From positions 15,932,595 to 15,996,594 of the forward strand of contig NC_068937.1 of the NCBI RefSeq assembly GCF_016801865.2: a stretch of 64,000 nt of DNA. Direction: 5' to 3'. Source of the stretch: Culex pipiens pallens. Lineage: Eukaryota; Arthropoda; Insecta; Diptera; Culicidae. The position numbers were made by a program, and so were the translations under genes. Under the pieces are notes generated by a model that ran no database searches, was not told the DNA's origin, and saw nothing but the letters and a program-made list of their open reading frames with translations. Shown one piece after another: positions 44,303 to 56,494 of this stretch; positions within the stretch are counted from its first letter, which is position 1; the number at the start of each line of letters is the position of its first letter.

Positions 44303-44308
44303 GTAGGT
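44303..44308 (+). promoter_or_regulatory. Splice donor after the GRXCR-type exon (phase 0)
   Basis: AAG|GTAGGT fits the donor consensus. It falls after exactly 573 codons, and the sequence behind it loses coding character at once. The open frame goes on by chance for 17 codons to 44353. Confidence 0.85.
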
Positions 44309-45737
44309 GCAATTTTTTGCGAATTTTCGGGGTTTTGTTTTTGGGGTGGGTGATTACGCGGAAGTCGACTGACGTTAATCGGGGTGACGTTATCTATCGG
44401 GAGCCGGATTTGATATACACACGCGGGGGATTTGATTGATAACAGGCGAGTTTCACAAATACCTGTCAGTAATGAAGGTGCATTGATTTTGGGTTATTTA
44501 TAAAAAAAGTGGGATTTTTTGTCAGACCAGTGTTAAAAAAAAAAACGCCTTCCTTCTTTATTTGACCGTCGATCAATAAATCTGGCAACCCTGGCAAATT
44601 AGTTATTCTCTAAAAATAACCGAATTTATATTTTTTTAGGACGCGTAGATCATGAAGTGCAGTCGAGATAATTTTTGAAATCGGCTTTTAGAATTTTGGT
44701 CAAAAAATGGGTTTACAAACAGGGTTGCCAGGTCAAAAAAGCAAAAATTTGGCCAAGTAACAAAATAAAAAAAGCTGGAGGAAATGATTTAATTCAAAAG
44801 CTTGTAAAATTCTGATGGTTTAATTAGTTTTTGGCCTAAAACAGATTGAATTTATATTATCATTAAAATAAAAATTTGCTTTTTTTCGGAATTGGCAGAA
44901 AATGAAAAATTTGTCGAAATCTTGCTGGTAAATCTTATTCTGGGTGACAAATGAAAAATCTGGCAACCAGGCAACCTTGTTTACAATCAAACCGACACCG
45001 ATATCGATTTTAGCGGTAAAAAGTTATTGTTAGCTTACACACTTCGCCAAAACTAACAAAATAAGAATTGCAAATGTTCAACAATTTCTTTGAAACAAAC
45101 AGAAAAAAATTGCAAGCTTCAAAAAGCGATTTGTAGATCTGCACAAGACTTAAAAAATGCTTCAAAAGATTGCAAAACTTTTGCGTTGTTTCAGAGAAAT
45201 TGCCAAATTTACAAAACGTAACAGCTCAGCGTAAAAAGAGGTTTCTCTGTATTTCTACAGAGCCGAATCGACAATGGAGCACATTCATTCGAGCAGTTTG
45301 TTGCTTTTTTCTTCAATGTATTCCAGGGGTGACCAAAGTATGGCCCGCGGACACATTTTGAATAATCATGTAAAATGGCCCGTTGATCATAAGTTCCTAA
45401 AATGAAGGTTTATTTTAAACTGTTTTAAGTTCATCTTTTTTATTTTTTTGTTAATTTAGAACTGATGATTTATCTATATCTTGATTCCCATTTTACCACA
45501 TGAATATATTGTTCAAAAATCTTTCTAATTTAAATAATTTTAATTAAATAAGTAAACATAAAAAAAATCATCAAATATTTTTTGGAAAATTTCTATTTAT
45601 GTTTATGAAACTTTGAAATTTACCTTAGTTAGAAAACTGTGATATAAGCAAAAATTTAAATATTACATATTACTTTTGAAAGTCATAACGGACCTTTGTA
45701 TGAACTGTGCCTTAAACTTACTTTGCACTCAGAAATC
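44309..45737 (+). other. Start of a long intron; no further exon recognised
   Basis: This is AT-rich sequence with phrases such as CTGGCAACCCTGGCA that recur in the window. No segment encodes the glutaredoxin motif expected next. If the gene has no other exon in the window, the intron is longer than 19 kb. Confidence 0.5.
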
Positions 45738-45808
45738 TTACTCCTCGGGATTCGAACTCGTGACAGTTGGATAACGAATCTGATTGCCTACCATCTCATT
45801 CAGGCAGA
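45738..45808 (-). repeat. tRNA-like SINE fragment
   Basis: On the minus strand, GATGGTAGGCA resembles an A box and GAGTTCGAATCCC is a perfect B box about 40 bases on. The acceptor ends do not pair, so it is a relic. Confidence 0.55.
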
Positions 45809-45819
45809 CAAGACTTACA

Positions 45820-46090
45820 AATTTCAATTGAAAATTAAGTGCAGTCAGCTGAAATCAATTTTAAAGCATTTCTCTGCGTTTAGAATTATTTTAAGCATGT
45901 TCGGGTTTGTTCAAAAATAATTTGGATTTTAGCGAATTTTCGATGAACAGTACCACAAAAAGTGGTTTTACACTGAAATGTTAATTTTTGTCGAATCCTA
46001 GATTTTTGAAAATAATTATTGCAAGTTTTAACTATTTTTGCGTTGAAATGTTGAAATTCTTGCTTGGAATTACAAATTTTATACACTCAT
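45820..46090. repeat. Dispersed repeat family, copy C
   Basis: GAAATCAATTTTAAAGCATT, CTGCGTTTAGAATTATTTT and the phrase around TTTTCGATGAACAGTACC follow the order of 29440-29600. It is the most diverged of the three copies. Confidence 0.55.
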
Positions 46091-46099
46091 AACTGGGCA

Positions 46100-46500
46100 T
46101 CGGCATACGAGAGGATAAAGAGCACGATTCGGTAGTAAAATGGTACTGTGTGCGGACGGAGAGGATAAATCCCGAAATTACCGAGAGTACTTTACTCATG
46201 GGTTCATCTTCAAAAAAAGTTCATCTACCAAAAAAAAAGTACCGGTACCGAGACTCGAACCCAAGACCTTCGGCATATTGAACCGTGCCTTTGCCGTATG
46301 GGCCACCATGGTTCGGTGAGTAAGTGGCGGTCATTTGTATATATAAGCCACTCAATAGGCTGAACTGTTTCAATGAACGAATGAACACGCGAGAGGACTT
46401 TACTCTCGCAAAATAGCACTTTCCTCACGTTTCTTTTTGTGAGGACTATCCCCTCGTTCTTTAACTTTGGGTGGATGTTTTTCCTCCCCTCCATTGCCAG
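46100..46500 (-). mobile_element. tRNA-related SINE on the minus strand
   Basis: The core at 46241-46317 is tRNA-like: ACCG/CGGT ends, A-box-like TGGCCCATACGG, B box GGGTTCGAGTC, and an anticodon loop that would read AAT. A run of nine T follows immediately, which would end polymerase III transcription. Flanking phrases such as GAGAGGACTTTACTCTCG at 46391-46408 belong to the same unit, and AGAGGATAAA occurs twice near 46110 and 46160. The outer borders are approximate, with no clear target duplication seen. Confidence 0.6.
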
Positions 46501-48303
46501 AGTCAAGAGGCAATAACTTTTTTTTATATTTGCATCGACCCAATTGTTGAAAAATAATCGTGCAACGATTTTTCATCTGTAACACTAAATTTAAAGATAA
46601 AATTACGCCGATACATAAATTGTTTCGATTTCTTGTCGCCATTTTCAAAATTGAAAAAAATAACTAAAAAATTTCAATGAAAACACATGCACATTTAATT
46701 AAAAACCTTTTTTCAAATACCTTATAAAATTAAATCAACAAAACCAATGGAAAACTTTTATTTTCTTGTATTTTTAAATAACGAAAATGTTAAAAAATAA
46801 CAGAAATTACTTAAAACTATAAGTGAAAGATATTGTTCAGTCTTTTAAATGAAAATAACGTAATTAAATTATTCATATAACTATTTTTTATTTGGTCCGC
46901 AAGCTCATTTAAGATTGAAATTTTTCCCTATTTTAGAAGGCAACAAAATCTATAGTTTTTTTTTCAGTTATGCTTTTCCTTCATAAAGTATTTTTAAATT
47001 GCTTAAAAAATACTTTTTAAAATATCCAAATGTGCCCACAACGTGAAAACGGTACACCTTATTTAAAATAGGTCGTTTTCGATCGGAAATTTGAGTTTAA
47101 AAGTTTTTGTTTGACTATATTATTGATTGTTTTTGCCAAAAAAAAAACCACACAAAGTTTATTTAAGAATCTGTATCCGGTACCAGATATCAGAATTACT
47201 TATCTCGAGCGCATAAGCTGCATTTTTTTATTTTTTTTTATTTTGTTAATTCAACTTTTAATACCTCGCTCCGCAAAAAAAAAAAAAAAAATATCAACTT
47301 TTAATAATAAAAAGTCAAGAAAAAACATGGATTTTTCCGTGTGCATTGTTTCTGAAAAGTTCTTAACATAAGCCTCACACTTTTCCGAAGACACCAAATT
47401 GATCAGAAATTCCCTTCTCAAGATACAGATTTTGGAATATTCGAATGCCAATTTTGTAATTGTATAGAAAAAATAATCAATATAAAATATAAAAATATTC
47501 TGCAAAATGGATTCTTTTGATATTGATAATGCATTGAAAAAAAAAGTCATTTGAGTAAAATAAACATAAATTAAAATCTATTTAAGAAAACGTAGAGAAA
47601 TAATCGATTGTCAGTTTAGATTTTCTTAACAACACCATTATCACAAGTTGGTGTTTGATTCCTGGTAACTATGCCCAAGTTTCATCAAATTAGCACCATT
47701 TTCCAGCAAAGTTATAATTAACCGTAACCATAACAACAGCAAATTGAGCTCGTTGGAACGCCTCACCACACAAAGACCCTAATGACCCTAAACAGTATAG
47801 GAAAACGCACCACATTTCTGGGTTACTCGATTTCAATTCAATTTCAAAACAATCGCAAAGAGAAGAAAGAAAAGGAAAACCTGTGTGCAAAATTAGATTT
47901 CCTCTATCGACGAGACCCTATCTTCTGGCAAGGTGGGGGCATGTGGGCCACAACAAATAACCAATCCATCAAAATTACAACGGAAAAGCCTCTGCTAAAT
48001 TGCTTCCAATCGATCGAAACGGACAGCAATCGAACTGAAATTAGCAGCAGTAGCTGGGTCTAATCATAACGATCCGCTGCGGCGGCGGCGGAACTTTACC
48101 CTTAATTCGATCCGACCACGTGGAGTCGAACAACCAGGTGAAGAAGGTACACTTTGTTGGCAGAAAGTTGGCTTGTTTGTAGTTGGTTGTGTTGAGGGAA
48201 TTGTAGGAATTGAAGCAAAGTTCTTCACTTTGCATGCAATCTTTTATGCAAGTTTTGTAACTTGTGTGAAATTGTGGTTGGTAGGACTTTTATCCTTATT
48301 GAA
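46501..48303. other. AT-rich intronic sequence
   Basis: It includes a decayed hairpin-family fragment around 47370-47550 (CGAAGACACCAAATTGATCA, then AAAATGGATTCTTTTGATAT). The part 47690-48240 is of mixed composition and has no recognised gene. Confidence 0.4.
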
Positions 48304-48425
48304 ATGACCAGGCCTACTGCGTTGCGTAAACCGCAAAGCGAATTCTGTGAATGGAACTCATTTCACAGAATCCGCAAGGAAGGTAGAACGCGTGGACATA
48401 CCGTGTCAAACGCCAAATTAAGCAG
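48304..48425 (-). repeat. LINE-tail fragment without pentamer tail
   Basis: GACCAGGCCTACTGCGTTGC, TTCACAGAATCCGCAAGGAAGG and GTGGACATACCGTG match 7636-7745 of the LINE. The (GATTA)n end is not present. Confidence 0.7.
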
Positions 48426-50231
48426 TTAATAACAGTTACATGTTTTAATATAAAAACATTTTTTTTTATTATAAAAAATCTAGTTTTTTTTAAGAAGCAA
48501 AAGTACCACCAACAAACAAAAACTAGATCGCAATGTGTGGAAATCTTCTCTTTTAGCAAGTTGCCCAAAAATCAACGCTCTCTCAAATCAACATCAATCA
48601 AACTTTAAAACAGACAGATTTCCACCCACCTCCTCCCCCTTAACCACATCACTTACCCCTCCCAAAAAAGCTCATTTCTCAAAAAGTTCCACCAAGTCAC
48701 GGCCGGCCGGGGCCAATTTCGGCAGCAGTCGGTTTGTGGATTGCAGCAGCAGCTAAATTCCGTCGAAATCGGACGAAAAGCGCGTAGCCAAAAAGTTGAC
48801 CCACATGACGATACCCCTTCGAAATCGTTGTTTTTAATTTTTTTATTTTTTTCGGGTGGAAAAGCTCCATGGGTGGTTGCGCACTGATCTCGCGTCGAGA
48901 AATAAACAGTTTTTTTTCTCGACTTTGGCTGATAAACAGACTTGAGGTGGATTTGAGCCGAGCCGGCAGCAGCAGTTTGGTCGGTATTAACAACAAATAT
49001 GATGAACGACGAAAATCGATCGGTTTTGGAAGGGTTTTTTTTTTCTCTCGGTGGATGTATTGGATTAACGGCAATTTGAGGCAGAAATTGGTTGTGTCGG
49101 AAAAAATGATAAATGGAAAGTTGCACAGGTTGGTTGAGGGATTAATTTGATATCGAAATCAATTTTCTGTAGCAAAAAAATCGATTAAAAGTTTTTTTTC
49201 TGCTAATTATTATTTTTAGCTATTTCTTTCAAATCAAGCAACATTTGTTCTTCTATAGATCCACCTTTTTGTTTTGTGTTAATTTATTTTTAAATCATGA
49301 ATTCAGGTCACGGTCGAATGGACAAATGGTTGAAAGTGACAAAAAAAAAAAATTGAAGAAAAAATCTTCGCATAGTAAGCTATTTAAATATTGTATATTA
49401 ATTTTTACTCATCACATATTTTGTGATTTTTTCCATTCTTTCAAGCAATATTCTGTTTCAAGTTTGATGGGATCTTTTTTGTTATATTCAAACTCATATT
49501 ATGATTCTTTCAAATTAATTCATTCTTGTTTCAACAATATTCTTATGAGTTTTTAATAGTTTAATTTTTTTAGACCACAGATCGGAAAAAGATGTGAAAC
49601 TTACGGAAAAAAATATTTTCGTAAATTCATTGATACTTGCAAAGAATAAAAATTTACAAAAATGAGTTTTTTTCTTTATATTATCTATTTTGATTGATTT
49701 AAAAAATTTGAAAATAATTTTTTTAACGGAGTTGAGAAAATGTTATTTTTGATATTTAAAATCTGATCAATGCAAAGTGGTCCAGGTCGCATAATTTAGT
49801 GGAACAAGGATTTTTCAAAAATGGTTCAACTATTGACGCTTTCTTTAAATTTGGTCGTAGAAGGCATAGATTGCGAGATAAAATTTTGGTGTCTTCGACA
49901 AAGTTGCTTGTATTAGCAAGCCAACTTTCTAGAAGACAAAAAATCCCAAAAATGTTCCTGAAAAGTTATATTTTCAAAATCACCCTAATCCTGAACCACC
50001 CTAATTTTCAACCAAATCAAAAGTTGCCCCTCTCCATTTGCTACAACTCTTCTGAAGACACCAAAACTTCACCATTTTCCGGAATAACAATTTTTCGATA
50101 TATACCACTGCGAAAAGGTCGGATTAACAATGTCCAAAAAAGCAAGTTTTTGAGAATTTTTTCAGCCTTTCGAATATTTTGTCGAATGTTAACAACGATG
50201 GACACTATTTTTACAAATTAAAAAATGTTTT
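48426..50231. other. Intronic sequence, one GC-richer patch
   Basis: 48690-48990 is GC-richer (CACGGCCGGCCGGGGCCAAT) and single-copy, which would suit an intronic enhancer or a non-coding exon; nothing proves it. The open frames at 48653-49150 have no domain. 49800-50220 has an open frame without a family match and hairpin-family-like words. Confidence 0.35.
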
Positions 50232-52437
50232 TGCCTTCCTCACTGAGTTAAGGCTATAATCCTGCTCGAAAATTGAACTTTTGAAAAACAGCTCGTAGAC
50301 CTATATTCATGTATACCTATCGACTCAGAATCGAAAACTGAACAAATGTATGTGTGTGTGTATGTGTGTGTGTGTATCTATGTATGTATGCAAAATTCTT
50401 GCCAAGTTTTCTCAGCACTGGCTGGACCGATTTTGATAAAACCGGTTGCATTCGACTTGGTTTAGGGTCCCATACATCGCTATTGAATTGTTTGAAGTTG
50501 CGATAAGTAGTTCAAAAGTTATGTATAAAAATGTATTTTCACATATATCCGGATCTCACTTATATGCATGAAAACTATGTCCGGATCCACCATCCGACCC
50601 ATCATTGGTTAAGTATCAAAAAACCTTTCCAACGAGTCCAAAACATTGAAGATCTGGCAACCCTGTCTCGAGATATGGCCACTTAAGTAATATTAATGTA
50701 CTTTTTGGAAGCCGGATCTCACTTAAATGTATGTAAACTATGTCCGGATCAACAATCCAACCCATCGTTGGTTAGGTTATCAAAAAACCTTTCCAACGAG
50801 TCCAAAACATTGGAGATCTGGCAACCCTGTCTCGAGATATGGCCACTTAAGTAATATTTATGTACTTTTTGGAAGCCGGATCTCACTTAAATGTATGTAA
50901 ACTATGTCCGGATCCACCATCCGACCCATCATTGGTTAGGTTATCAAAAAACCTTTGCAACGAGTCCAAAACATTGAAGATCTGGCAACCCTGTCTCGAG
51001 ATATGGCCACTTAAGTAATATTAATGTACTTTTTGGAAGCCGGATCTCACTTAAATGTATGTAAACTATGTCCGGATCCACCATCCGACCCATCATTGGT
51101 TAGGTTATCAAAAAACCTTTGCAACGAGTCCAAAACATTGGAGATCTGGCAACCCTGTCTCGAGATATGGCCACTTAAGTAATATTTATGTACTTTTTGG
51201 AAGCCGGATCTCACTTAAATGTATGTAAACTATGTCCGGATCAACAATCCAACCCATCATTGGTTAGGTTATCAAAAAACCTTTGCAACGAGTCCAAAAC
51301 ATTGGAGATCTGGCAACCCTGTCTCGAGATATGGCCACTTAAGTAATATTCATGTACTTTTTGGAAGCCGGATCTCACTTAAATGTATGTAAACTATGTC
51401 CGGATCAACAATCCAACCCATCGTTGGTTAGGTTATCAAAAAACCTTTCCAACGAGTCCAAAACATTGAAGATCTGGCAACCTTGTCTCGAGATATGGCC
51501 ACTTAAGTAATATTTATGTACTTTTTGGAAGCCGGATCTCACTTAAATGTATGTAAACTATGTCCGGATCCACCATCCGACCCATCATTGGTTAGGTTAT
51601 CAAAAAACCTTTGCAACGAGTCCAAAACATTGAAGATCTGGCAACCCTGTCTCGAGATATGGCCACTTAAGTAATATTTATGTACTTTTTGGAAGCCGGA
51701 TCTCACTTAAATGTATGTAAACTATGTCCGGATCAACAATCCAACCCATCATTGGTTAGGTTATCAAAAAACCTTTGCAACGAGTCCAAAACATTGGAGA
51801 TCTGGCAACCCTGTCTCGAGATATGGCCACTTAAGTAATATTCATGTACTTTTTGGAAGCCGGATCTCACTTAAATGTATGTAAACTATGTCCGGATCAA
51901 CAATCCAACCCATCGTTGGTTAGGTTATCAAAAAACCTTTCCAACGAGTCCAAAACATTGAAGATCTGGCAACCCTGTCTCGAGATATGGCCACTTAAGT
52001 AATATTTATGTACTTTTTGGAAGCCGGATCTCACTTAAATGTATGTAAACTATGTCCGGATCCACCATCCGACCCATCATTGGTTAGGTTATCAAAAAAC
52101 CTTTGCAACGAGTCCAAAACATTGAAGATCTGGCAACCCTGTCTCGAGATATGGCCACTTAAGTAATATTTATGTACTTTTTGGAAGCCGGATCTCACTT
52201 AAATGTATGTAAACTATGTCCGGATCCACCATCCGACCCATCATTGGTTAGGTTATCAAAAAACCTTTCCAACGAGTCCAAAACATTGAAGATCTGGCAA
52301 CCTTGTCTCGAAGTTATATGTGTGTACGTATTTTTCTGGATCTAAAAAAAATAGCTGAAATATGTGTCCAAACCACTCATATTACCCATTGTTGGTAAAA
52401 AGTGAGGAAGGCATCAACCACGTAGGTGGATTAAGTT
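50232..52437. mobile_element. Element with TGCCTTCCTCAC ends carrying a tandem array
   Basis: TGCCTTCCTCAC at 50232-50243 is matched by GTGAGGAAGGCA at 52402-52413, followed by a small hairpin CCACGTAGGTGG and TTAAGTTAG. Inside lie a unique head (50244-50543, with a TG/TATG microsatellite at 50347-50393), then the 164-bp array, then a unique tail. This layout of unique ends around a variable tandem array resembles non-autonomous dipteran elements of the Helitron/DINE kind, but the ends do not prove a class. Confidence 0.7.
50544..52316 (+). repeat. Tandem array of eleven 164-bp units with trimeric higher-order repeat
   Basis: The phrase GGAAGCCGGATCTCACTTAA starts units at 50707, 50871, 51035, 51199, 51363, 51527, 51691, 51855, 52019 and 52183, exactly 164 apart each time; a diverged first unit precedes and the last is cut short. 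Variant sites (CACCATCCGA or CAACAATCCA; CCTTTCC or CCTTTGC; GAAGAT or GGAGAT; TTTATG, TTAATG or TTCATG) show that units 5-7 (51199-51690) repeat as units 8-10 (51691-52182). The only difference I find at the variant sites tracked is CCTTG against CCCTG. Confidence 0.95.
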
Positions 52438-55400
52438 AGTTTTTTTTAATAAGTTAACCTAAACATGACTTTTCTCAAAAACGATCCAAATTATCAAAAT
52501 TTTAGAAAAGTACTTTTTGATTAAGAATTTAATTTTACATCTAAAATGATTTTTCGACCACTTTGCCGAAGACACCATATCGATCAGAAAATTTCATCTC
52601 GAGTTACATATTTTCGAATGTTTTCATAGCAGTTTTCTATGGACAGCCCCTAAATTTGTAAGCATTCTTGTAGGAAGAAATTAGTAATGCAAAATGACTC
52701 ATTTGGACATAAGAAATCGATGGACCAAGTTTCATACATAAAAAAACCAAAAATAAATAAGGATTTTTTCGCGAAATTCTAGAGAACAGAGAAGTCTAGG
52801 CAGAAATTTTGCCCCCGATAATATTTTTTTTTGCGATCTCGAAAAAAAAAGTTATTTAAATTTTTGAAATCAATATAAACATTTTGAAAAGGCGTAATGT
52901 TGAGTTTTTAGCCCTTTTGAAATGTAAGTATTGATTTTAAAATGAACGAATGAACTCTTTCAGCAGTGTTCCTTGATTTTTGAAATGTCTTTCGAAAAAT
53001 CATCTTTTAATTTGACCATAAAAGCCCTGAATTTAGTTGATGTAGTCACAACTCTAGACCTGATAAAAAGATTTTCAAAGTTTATCGATGCTTTTTATGT
53101 TGGTCTCGGATCTCCGCAATATTTTATTGGGAAGGTCTTAATTGAAATGTTTATTACTTTAGTGATTTGAAATCTTTTCTTCAGCAAGCATGCTTTCAAT
53201 TAATGACGTGCTAAACTTCACACTTATTGTCGCTAAAACAAAACTTTGCGAAACTGTTTCAATAAAGTTTCAATTAAAAAGTCCCCTGACCGATTGCTTA
53301 AATCACCGAAACTTGCCCACTTTTGTTCAAACCCACGCGTTGAGTGTTGAGTTCACGCCTCAGACGACACGTGCCTCTTTTGTGAGTGTGGAAATCTAGG
53401 TTATGTTTTTCTTTTTAAATTTGTATTGGGAAAAAGTAAAAATGATTTCGCGTGCTCTGGCTCTTTTCGGTTAATGGATTAGTGCGCAAGTTTTTCACTT
53501 TTTTTCACGGCTTTTTTTGTTTTGTTTTGCTGAAAGAGTCAAAGCAGATTTCGCCTTATCGCCGATTTCATATCTGAGAGTCCAAATTAGAGACTGTGAT
53601 TAATTGGGTAGGCTTTTTTAACAGTCAGTGCGAAAAATAAATATAAATATCTGCACTGACGGCGGCGTTCAACAAAAAACCGGAATTTTGTTCAGTGATA
53701 CTGTGATAAGTGATAAGTTTGTTATCTATGAAACATTTCTTGGTCAGAAGAGAGATAACATTCCTCAGAAACATACTATCGGTGGACGAATTTGAAGGGG
53801 AAAATGGTTGCTTCCGAAATAATCAATCTCTTGTTGTGTTTTGAGACATATTGTGGACAGTCTATTGGACTAGACGAGTACTGACGTTTTAATTTGTTGT
53901 TGATTATGATTAATTTGAACAGATGACAGACGGGAATTTTCAAACATCAATTTGTAAGTACGATAACGGAATCGTAGTACTATTGATAAGGAGAGGTTAC
54001 CCAACTCATGTTTATGAGTTGTTTATGACGTATTTTATCCGAAAGTATCTCAAAACAGGGTTGCCCGATCATGGCCTTTGTAAAAGGTCTACTAGTTTTC
54101 CAAATCTAGATAATTTGTTTTTGGAAAATCATAAAAAATCCTTTTATTTTATTCCTTAATCGCATTTGAAAGCAGTCTTGCCGGATCCTTAAAATGTATC
54201 TTTTATCAAAGAGATTTTAAATAAAAAAGGAGATTCAAAAGGAAATTCTAAAATTCTTTTGAAGCAAGATTTTGAAACCCCGTCACAAAAAAATCTGGAA
54301 ATGAATGTTTTGTGATATTTTTTGCTAGTGTTGCCAGACTTACTTTAATTTTCGTCATTTAAATGCTTGTTATTATGAAGAACCCAGAAGTAGTTTGGAA
54401 AGTTATGGAATGTTAACTGCAACTCTCATAATTTCAGGTAGGGTAGCCAAATTTTAAATTCAATTAAATTTGCTTTAAAAAATCGAGGCTCGTAAAAACC
54501 CGATAAAACAAGCATTCTGAATCCAACAGGGAAAATCCAAGCCAAAGCAAACCATTCTTGTTTCTCAAGCTTCTCCAAAAAAACCAAAACATCTTCAAAA
54601 CCACTTGAAACATCAACTTTAAAGCGTCGAAATCGAGAGCACTTTTTCGCTCAACTACTTTTAAGGCCAACCAACTGACTGCGGACTCAACTCAGGTTCT
54701 AAATTGCCCCAATCATTGGGTTGAGCTCACCTCACCTGCCAATTATTCGCATCGGATTGGCCCATTGCGCGAGGCTCGTGGTGGTGAGCTTTAATTTCTC
54801 GAAAGATCGCGGCTCGTAATGGGCCGGTAAAGAGAGAGAAAAGTTGCGATTTCGACTTCCCCCAAGCGCGGAAAGAAACTGTTCTTTGTGATATATTTTA
54901 TTGCCTTCCTGAGCTCGCAGAGTAATGAAACCGCCCTAAATCGGGAGCGAACGGGAAAAACGCACGTGGTGCAATAGAGCATGAACGCTACGCAGTGTTG
55001 CCAGTTTATGTGAGGAGAAAAGTTGTTTTTTTCGATTTATTTGAAACTTTTAAAACCTGCAAAGTCTTAAGTCTCAAAAGAGCAACAAATTCTGAATCAA
55101 CACCTAAATTCAATTAAATAAAGCAACTTTCGCTTATTTCAACCCGAAAAGATCTACCTACCTTTTGAATTTCCGTCACGCCGTTGCATGCAAATTGCCA
55201 CAAACAAGACACTGCTAATTTCCTTCTCTCAACGTCCACAACAAACGGCCACAAGGAAATGACAAAACCCGCGCGCACGGGGAGCAACCATGAAATTAAT
55301 TTGCCAACCCATCGCGATTCGAATTTCCCAGAAATTGTTGTGGTGGCCACAATCGGAGGCGGAGACCGCCAGATCAAGGCAGATTGCGCGACCACAATAT

Positions 55401-55610
55401 CTACACAATTAATTTACACAGCGCTGAACCTTAACCACACCGATTAGCAGTTATTTTTGCTGGATTGAGGGGCATTTTCACAGGGGAAAATTTGTTAAAT
55501 TTAACTAAAAAACTGCTGTCAAAATTTTAAATCAAACGCTCTTTTAATTTTTTTTTCTTTAGAAATTTACCATGAAATTCATTTTTTACAACTTTTTTAA
55601 CTGTGTGAAG
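52438..55610. other. Intronic sequence without a recognised exon
   Basis: 52550-52760 is a hairpin-family fragment (TTTGCCGAAGACACCATATC, TAGTAATGCAAAATGACTCA). Short open frames at 52973-53399 and 53923-54159 have no family match. 54600-55450 is less AT-rich and single-copy, with GGCCACAATCGGAGGCGGAG, and could be regulatory. Confidence 0.4.
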
Positions 55611-55713
55611 CCAATGGCACCAACTACATATCGGGTGCAATGGAAGGTGACGGACCATTCGACGACGACCGTCCATTGCCACCTCCTCCGAAGGAGAATG
55701 CTTTTCATTTGAG
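55611..55713 (+). CDS. Candidate internal exon, 103 nt, product unknown
   Basis: Read from AAT at 55613, the segment gives NGTNYISGAMEGDGPFDDD followed by RPLPPPPKENAFHL, a low-bias, protein-like sequence with an acidic patch and a PPPP motif of the kind bound by SH3 or EVH1 domains. TTTTTTAACTGTGTGAAG before it could be an acceptor and TTTGAG|GTAATG after it fits a donor. The frame hits a TAA just upstream, so the exon cannot extend left. It would start in phase 1 and end in phase 2, so it cannot join directly to the phase-0 donor at 44302; it would need another exon between, or belong to a different gene. I do not recognise the protein. Confidence 0.42.
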
Positions 55714-56494
55714 GTAATGAAAGAAAATAAACAACACACATTGGAGTTGCAAATTTAATTCAGAGTAGACGCGATTTATGTTTACCGCGATGGGATGTAA
55801 TTGAAAGGATGGGTTGTCAACTGTTTTTAATAATATTTAATCTTTTAGGTTTAACATGGTTTCGTTTTTTGGCATGAATTACGTATTCATTTCTATAAAA
55901 ACAAGAAAAAATAATTTGCGTCTTAATAGGGTCCTAAAGCCCTATGTAAGTTTTTATGCACAATAGTAAAAAACAATTTTAAAAACTATTTCGGATCACT
56001 TTTTTTCGTTTTTATGCAAAAAAAAAAAGACAAGAAAACATTTTTTCGATGGATAAACTAGGGTCCCCTTGGAACGAGCTGTCAAGTAGGACCTTTTCTG
56101 TCAAAAAGGGCCGTGAAGTTAAATTTTCAAAATTGATTTGAAAATCCATTTTAAATCCTTTATGATCGTATAAAGGGTCATAGTACCTTCTCAGAAAAAA
56201 AAACTTTATCGTTGTGAACAAAATATCAGCAATTTAAGCTTAATTTTAGGACCCAATTGGCTGATTCTATCAAACTGAAATTTGCGTTCAAGAGAACTAA
56301 GTTCGATTGAAATTGCGCGGAGGTATTTTTTTTGAAAAATCTGGTCGCCCTAATGACAAAAAATACGGGTCTGATTCTTTTGGCCGAGAAACCCACACTC
56401 CAATTTAGGGCCCGATCGGACAATTTTTGTTTTGGAATCGTGTTTTTGTTTCGTGAAGAATTGCTTCAAAATTAAACACACATTTGTTAACATT
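55714..56494. other. AT-rich intronic sequence
   Basis: No repeat end or coding family is recognised. AGGGTCCTAAAGCCCTATGT and AGGACCCAATTGGC (reverse sense) near 55930 and 56248 suggest an unresolved inverted element. Confidence 0.4.

Noticed and set aside
50544..52316. CRISPR-like array of regular repeats
   Set aside because: The units are 164 bp of continuous repeat without unique spacers, in a eukaryotic mobile element.
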